In this document: one piece after another, positions 59,797-64,000 of the stretch
Layout: each line of letters opens with the position of its first letter
How positions within the stretch are numbered: position 1 is the first letter of the stretch
NCBI RefSeq assembly: GCF_021390325.1
Contig: NZ_JAJUWU010000014.1
Span: 62,001-126,000 of the forward strand
Reading direction: 5' to 3'
DNA length: 64,000 nucleotides
From: Jiella avicenniae
Lineage (GTDB): Bacteria; Pseudomonadota; Alphaproteobacteria; Rhizobiales; Rhizobiaceae
The notes under the pieces: model-generated
Database searches by the model: none
What the model saw: only the letters and a program-made list of their open reading frames with translations
What the model was told of the DNA's origin: nothing
Position numbers and translations under genes: made by a program

Positions 59797-61652
59797 GGGG
59801 CTTTCGGCCTCTCTTCGCGCATGGCGGCGGCGAGCCCGAGGAACCGGTCGTTTCCGCCGAGTTCGTCGAGGCTCACCGGCGTCCTGATGCGCCAATTGGG
59901 ATATTGATCGGTGGTGCCGGGCAGATTGGCCTGGCGCCGCGCGCCGACCATCTCGTCGAGCTGCACGGCGAAGAGCAGGGCGGCGCTCTTGGCCAGATGG
60001 CGGTGGATCGCGATGGCGAGGTCCTCGGAGAGGTCCTGCGGCATCGCCGCGTCTCCCCTCACCTCGGCTTCGAGCCGATCCGGCAGCAGGCCGGAGCGAT
60101 GGAGCGCCTGTAGCAGCATCCGCTTCTCGTCCTGGCGTGAAGCCCGATCGCGGCTCGTCGCCGCCTCGTCCTGGGTGCCGGCCTCGAACCGAAGGGCGAT
60201 GTCGTTTCCCGTCCACCAGCCGGCGAGGGTCGCCAGATCGTGGGTCGAGATGCAGGCGAGCGACAGGCGCGGATAGGCCTCGGGGGCGATGAAGCTGCCG
60301 TCCTGATGGCGTTCGAAATACAGGACGCGATAGGAAAAGACGTTCGCTCCCGCCATCACCTCGCGAAAGCCCGGCGGCACCGTGCCGAGGTCTTCGCCGA
60401 TGACCAGGCAGCGGTTCTTGCCCGCGGCCGAGGCGACGGCGTCGATCATCGCGCCGAAATGGTAGCGGACGTAGCCGCCGCCGGCCGAGCGCGCCTCGTT
60501 CGGGATCCACCACAGCCGGGCGAGACCCATGGCGTGGTCGATCCGCACCGCGCCGGCGTGGCGGGTCAGCGCCATGAAGGCGTCGAAGAGCGGCTTGTGG
60601 TCCCGTTCTGCCAGAGCCTTTGGAGAGAGCGGCGCGAGCCCCCAGTCCTGGCCCTGGCTGTTGAACATGTCGGGCGGCGAGCCGACCCGGGCAGCGCTGA
60701 CGGTGAGCGCCGGATCGGCCCAGGTCTCGGCGCCGTCGGGCGCGACGCCGACGGCGAGATCGAGATAGAGCCCGATCGCCATCCCGGCCGCCTTGGCGCG
60801 CGCCTGGGCGCTGGCGAGCTGCTCCTCGGCCTCGAACTGCAGCCAGAGATGAAAGAGGACGCGGTCGCGCTTTTCCTCGGCAAAGCGTGCGACCTCAGCC
60901 GAGCCGTGATCCTTCAACGCTTCCGGCCAGTGATGCCAGCCGGCATGCCCGCCCTTGGCGACCTGATCTTCCGAGATCGCCTCGAACAGAGCGAAGCCCG
61001 CAAGCGCCTGCCCGCCCTCTTCGACGAAGCGCTGGAACGCCTGTTCGTCTTCCAGTTCGGCCCTGCGGTTCTCAAACACCGCATCGAACAGCGCCCTCTT
61101 CAGCCGGCCGACGCCGACATAGTCGAGGAGGTCGCCGTCCGCGGTCTCGAAGAGGGCCGGCGCCTCGACGCGCAGTCTTTCGAGCGCTTCGGGTCCGCCT
61201 TCCATGTGATCGACGGCGACGTAGAGCGGATTGAGAAACCGCCGGGTGGAGGGCGAATAGGGGCTGTAGCGGGACGGCTCGGCAAGAAACAGCGCATGCA
61301 GCGGATTGACGCCGACGAAGGCGGCACCCTCCCGGCCCGCGAGGATCGCGAGCCGCGCCAGGTCCTCGAAGTCGCCGATCCCGAGATTGCGGGACGAGCG
61401 AAGCGCATAGAGCTGGCAGGCGACGCCCCAGTGCCGGTGGGCGGCGATCGCCGGCGGCAGCGGACAGGCGCCCGCCGGCGGTTCGGCTCCGTCGTGGAAG
61501 TCGCCTTCGGCGCCCTCTTCCGGGTCGACGCCGAGGGCGCGAAGCAGAGCGCGTTTGGCGTCGTCGTCGATCACCCGGTCCTCGCCGAGTTCGGAAACGT
61601 AGGCGAGCTGGATCCCGTGGCTCGCCGCGAGGCGGTCGAGGCGGCCGGTCAT
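59793..61652 (-). CDS. malQ: 4-alpha-glucanotransferase
   Basis: A 619-residue GH77 amylomaltase that disproportionates alpha-1,4-glucans (EC 2.4.1.25). Landmarks are GVACQLYALRSSRNLGIGDFEDLARL, SRYSPYSPSTRRFLNPLYV, the nucleophile region GAVRIDHAMGLARLWW near residue 372, IGEDLGTVPPGFRE with the acid Glu, and ISTHDLATLAGWWTG. It lies between treZ and treY with 4-bp overlaps on both sides. It would rebuild maltodextrin from the short chains left by TreYZ. The N-terminal ~75 residues are a variable GH77 extension. Confidence 0.94.
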   Translation of the reverse strand: MTGRLDRLAASHGIQLAYVSELGEDRVIDDDAKRALLRALGVDPEEGAEGDFHDGAEPPAGACPLPPAIAAHRHWGVACQLYALRSSRNLGIGDFEDLARLAILAGREGAAFVGVNPLHALFLAEPSRYSPYSPSTRRFLNPLYVAVDHMEGGPEALERLRVEAPALFETADGDLLDYVGVGRLKRALFDAVFENRRAELEDEQAFQRFVEEGGQALAGFALFEAISEDQVAKGGHAGWHHWPEALKDHGSAEVARFAEEKRDRVLFHLWLQFEAEEQLASAQARAKAAGMAIGLYLDLAVGVAPDGAETWADPALTVSAARVGSPPDMFNSQGQDWGLAPLSPKALAERDHKPLFDAFMALTRHAGAVRIDHAMGLARLWWIPNEARSAGGGYVRYHFGAMIDAVASAAGKNRCLVIGEDLGTVPPGFREVMAGANVFSYRVLYFERHQDGSFIAPEAYPRLSLACISTHDLATLAGWWTGNDIALRFEAGTQDEAATSRDRASRQDEKRMLLQALHRSGLLPDRLEAEVRGDAAMPQDLSEDLAIAIHRHLAKSAALLFAVQLDEMVGARRQANLPGTTDQYPNWRIRTPVSLDELGGNDRFLGLAAAMREERPKAP

Positions 61653-63535
61653 CGGGCGATCCCGGTCAGGAGCTTCTGGCCTTCGAGGCGGAAGACGACG
61701 GAGGGGCCCGGCAGGACGCCGGTCTTCAGTGCCTCCTCGGCGCCCTTCGGATGCGCATGGAGAAGCTCGCCGCAGGTAAGGTCGCCGGTGACGACGTCGG
61801 ACGGGAGCGCCCAGGGCTCGTCGTCGAGATTGGCGAAGAGATGCAGCACCGCCCCGTCCTTCAGATGCCAGGCGACGACGAAGGCGAGCGTGTCGTCGGA
61901 AACGTGATGTTCGCCGCATCCGCCCGGCAATTCGCCGCGCAACAGCGGCACGATCAGCCTCTGGCGCTTGTCGAGCAGCCTCTTCACCATTTCGAGGCGC
62001 CGCCGATAGGTCGGCCGCTGGATCGCCGACCAGTCGAGCTTCGAAGCCTCGAAGGTCGTCTCGGCGTTCGGATCGGGGATCAGCTTGCGCGCGTCCTCGT
62101 CGTGGAAGGCGGCGAATTTCTTGAACTCGGCCCGACGCCCCTCGCGCACGGCCGCCCCCAGCTCGCCGTCGAAATCGGTGAAGAAGCAGAACGGGTCGGT
62201 GGCCCCGAACTCCTCGCCCATGAAGATCAGCGGGATCTGCGGCGACAAGAGCAGGATCGCCTGCAGGCACTCGACGACCCGGCGCGAGGCGAGATCGGCC
62301 AGTCGGTCGCCGAAGGCGCGGTTGCCGATCTGGTCGTGGTTCTGCAGGAAATTCACGAAGGCCGTCGGCGGCAGATGGCCGGACGAGACGCCGACCTCGC
62401 GTCCGCGATGCTGCGAATGGTTGCCCTGGAAGACGAAGCCCGTCGCCAGCGCCTTGGCCATCTGCGCCACGGACTTGCGGGAATAGTCGGCGTAATAGCC
62501 CTCTTCCTCATGGGTCGCGACGACGTGGGCGGTGTGGTGGAAATCGTCGTTCCACTCGCCGGAGACGAGGATCGGTTGGCCGTTCGCGCGCTCGATGTGC
62601 CAGGTGATGTTGCGGTCGTCCTCGGTGGTGATGTGGACGTGGCGACCGGGAAAGGTCTCCCGCACCCGCGCGGCGAGTTCCTTCACCAGCGGCGTGTCGG
62701 TGGTATCCTTGATGGAATCGATCGCGTCGAGGCGCAGTCCGTCGATGCGGTACTCTTCAAGCCAGAACAGCGCGTTGTCGATCATGAAGTCGCGCACTGG
62801 CTGTTCGTCATAGGCGATCGCCGCGCCCCAGGGCGTGTGGATCTCCTCGTGGAAGAACTCCGGCGCATAGGAGCCGATGTAGTTTCCGTCCGGCCCGAAG
62901 TGATTGTAGACGACGTCGAGAAACACCATCAGCCCGCGCTCGTGCGCCGCGTCGACGAGCCGCTTCAGCCCCGCTTCGCCGCCATAGACGTCGTGCGGGC
63001 AGTAGAGCAGCACGCCGTCGTATCCCCAGCCGCGGCGTCCGCCGAACTCGGCGACCGGCAGAAGCTCGATGGCGGTGATGCCGGTGTCCTTCAGGTAGTC
63101 GAGCTTCTCGACGATGCCGGCGAAGTCGCCGCTCGGGGAAAAGGTGCCGGTGTGAAGCTCGTAGAAGACCGACTCTTCCCAGGCCCGACCGTTCCAGCCG
63201 GCGGTCTTCCACTCGTAATCCGTCGGATCGACCAGCACCGACAGCGAATGGACGTCGCCGACCTGCCGGCGCGAGGCCGGGTCGGGCACGACGAGGCCGC
63301 TTTCGAGGCGAAAGCCGTAAGCATCCCCCGGTCGGACGCGATCGGTGACGACGCGCCACCAGCCGCCGGCATCCTTCTCCATCGCCAGGAAGTCCGCAGG
63401 CTTGCCGGCCCCGTCGCCGAGCGCGAGTTGGATCGACGGCGCGGAGGGTGCCCAGAGGCGGAACTCGGTCCCGCCGTCCACGAAGCGGGGGCCCCATCGT
63501 GTCTCGAATGCAAATTGATTGGCAGATCGTGCCAT
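61649..63535 (-). CDS. treZ: Malto-oligosyltrehalose trehalohydrolase
   Basis: A 628-residue GH13 enzyme that releases free trehalose from the TreY product (EC 3.2.1.141). An N-terminal CBM48-like domain (about 10-95: FRLWAPSAPSIQLALGDG) is followed by the barrel: FLDVVYNHFGPDGNY, the nucleophile region IDGLRLDAIDSI near 270, acid Glu in LVSGEWNDDFHH near 322, and NFLQNHDQIGNR. The start at 63535 (MARSANQF) is chosen by homology; the open frame continues 42 codons upstream without family sequence. It is the first gene of treZ-malQ-treY. Confidence 0.95.
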   Translation of the reverse strand: MARSANQFAFETRWGPRFVDGGTEFRLWAPSAPSIQLALGDGAGKPADFLAMEKDAGGWWRVVTDRVRPGDAYGFRLESGLVVPDPASRRQVGDVHSLSVLVDPTDYEWKTAGWNGRAWEESVFYELHTGTFSPSGDFAGIVEKLDYLKDTGITAIELLPVAEFGGRRGWGYDGVLLYCPHDVYGGEAGLKRLVDAAHERGLMVFLDVVYNHFGPDGNYIGSYAPEFFHEEIHTPWGAAIAYDEQPVRDFMIDNALFWLEEYRIDGLRLDAIDSIKDTTDTPLVKELAARVRETFPGRHVHITTEDDRNITWHIERANGQPILVSGEWNDDFHHTAHVVATHEEEGYYADYSRKSVAQMAKALATGFVFQGNHSQHRGREVGVSSGHLPPTAFVNFLQNHDQIGNRAFGDRLADLASRRVVECLQAILLLSPQIPLIFMGEEFGATDPFCFFTDFDGELGAAVREGRRAEFKKFAAFHDEDARKLIPDPNAETTFEASKLDWSAIQRPTYRRRLEMVKRLLDKRQRLIVPLLRGELPGGCGEHHVSDDTLAFVVAWHLKDGAVLHLFANLDDEPWALPSDVVTGDLTCGELLHAHPKGAEEALKTGVLPGPSVVFRLEGQKLLTGIAR

Positions 63536-63961
63536 GTGGTCAGTCCCCGTCCCTGAAGGCTGATCGTGAGAATACCGGCTGTAGGGCCTCGACGTCATAG
63601 CGCCCCATCGCCCTTCGCACCGCCTTCTAACTAAAGCGGGATACTGCCCTGCCAGCCCCACCTCGACGAGAATTTACGTGCGAATGACCCGATCGCGTCG
63701 TCGCTCGATCCGCGAATCGACATCGCACAAAATGCGCAAGCTAGCCTAGCAAAGAGGTCGCAGGTGACGGTAGACGACGTCCACGCCATTTAACGGCAGA
63801 AACTCTGCCGACCTTTCGGACGTCTCGAAGTCGGCGCCGCGCCCACCGTCGATCGGGCGATCCTGTGGAAGTGCAACGCGACATTGGACGCACTCCGACT
63901 GCAACCATCATTTCCGTCTCTGTCCTGCTGACGTGTCGCGGGTCGCCGGCGCGCGATGCTT
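63536..63961. other. Gene-free stretch, 426 bp
   Basis: Leader and promoter region upstream of treZ. Short open frames (for example 63741-63965 minus) have no ribosome site or recognisable content. The 63630-63740 part is AT-richer and may hold the treZ promoter, but I cannot place it with confidence. Confidence 0.5.
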
Positions 63962-64000
63962 TCACTCCACCTTTCCCCGCACCAGATCGTGGATGAAGCC
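63962..64000 (-). CDS. 3' end of a gene entering from the right (partial)
   Basis: On the minus strand 12 codons (GFIHDLVRGKVE) run into TGA at 63964-63962. The frame is open to the window edge. It would be the gene upstream of treZ; identity cannot be read from so little. Confidence 0.35.
   Translation of the reverse strand, partial: GFIHDLVRGKVE

Noticed and set aside
63741-63965. A 74-codon minus-strand open frame upstream of treZ
   Set aside because: No ribosome site, no domain, Arg-rich shadow-like composition.

Overview
The window is high-GC chromosomal DNA of an alphaproteobacterium, most likely of the Hyphomicrobiales (Rhizobiales). The support is the gene families: an ECF sigma factor paired with NrsF, PhaR with phaA/phaB, a DUF1217 protein, overlapping treZ-malQ-treY, two TRAP uptake operons, a near-match to an Irr ICE box, and dispersed palindromic repeats of the kind common in this order. 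I cannot name a genus. I see no tRNA, rRNA, CRISPR array, prophage or intact transposon. The one RNA gene recognised is the small SRP RNA (ffs) at 44893-44995 on the minus strand.

Layout. 1-12.4 kb holds mostly single housekeeping or stress genes: an I78 inhibitor-like lipoprotein, cytochrome c', Fe-type superoxide dismutase, a class IV aminotransferase, a haloacid dehalogenase-like hydrolase, an L,D-transpeptidase, a Rieske-FAD (AIF-like) reductase, an ECF sigma/NrsF pair, an acyl-CoA ligase, a DUF1499 membrane protein and an MBL hydrolase. 12.4-21.7 kb is a catabolic locus. A minus-strand operon encodes an IclR regulator, a thiolase, a CoA ligase and a double PPC/DUF296 protein, with an SDR further downstream. 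It diverges from a DctPQM TRAP transporter, and two matching TCCA-N5-TGGA sites lie in the shared control region. 21.7-28.9 kb is a ferric-siderophore uptake operon (TonB receptor, ATPase, binding protein, double permease, siderophore reductase) with candidate iron-regulatory sites upstream.

29.3-41.6 kb holds a PAS-GGDEF protein, a GntR-controlled TRAP operon ending in mannonate dehydratase (uxuA), and a ytfQ-ytfR-ytfT-yjfF galactofuranose-type ABC operon that ends in its own GntR regulator. 41.6-46.6 kb holds an EEP hydrolase, AMP nucleosidase, ffs, a HIT protein and NudC. 46.7-50.6 kb is the PHB locus: phaR divergent from phaA, a patatin-like lipase gene with a CTG start, and phaB. A CTGC-N3-GCAG PhaR-type operator lies between phaR and phaA. 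51.6-54.1 kb is a single 832-residue protein built of about six DUF1217 repeats. 54.2-55.0 kb is a small AT-rich island with two unrecognised genes. 55-63.5 kb is a glucan/trehalose block: ThuB-like and ThuA-like genes, then treZ-malQ-treY, each overlapping the next by 4 bp.

The main theme is carbon acquisition and storage: two TRAP systems and one ABC sugar system feed CoA-ester, hexuronate and galactose metabolism, with PHB and trehalose as storage or stress sinks. Both TRAP operons carry a strong hairpin directly after the binding-protein gene, as expected for making more binding protein than permease. Most starts were chosen by Shine-Dalgarno spacing and operon overlap. Two genes (the siderophore permease and the patatin) have no ATG, GTG or TTG that would preserve the whole conserved protein, and appear to start at CTG.
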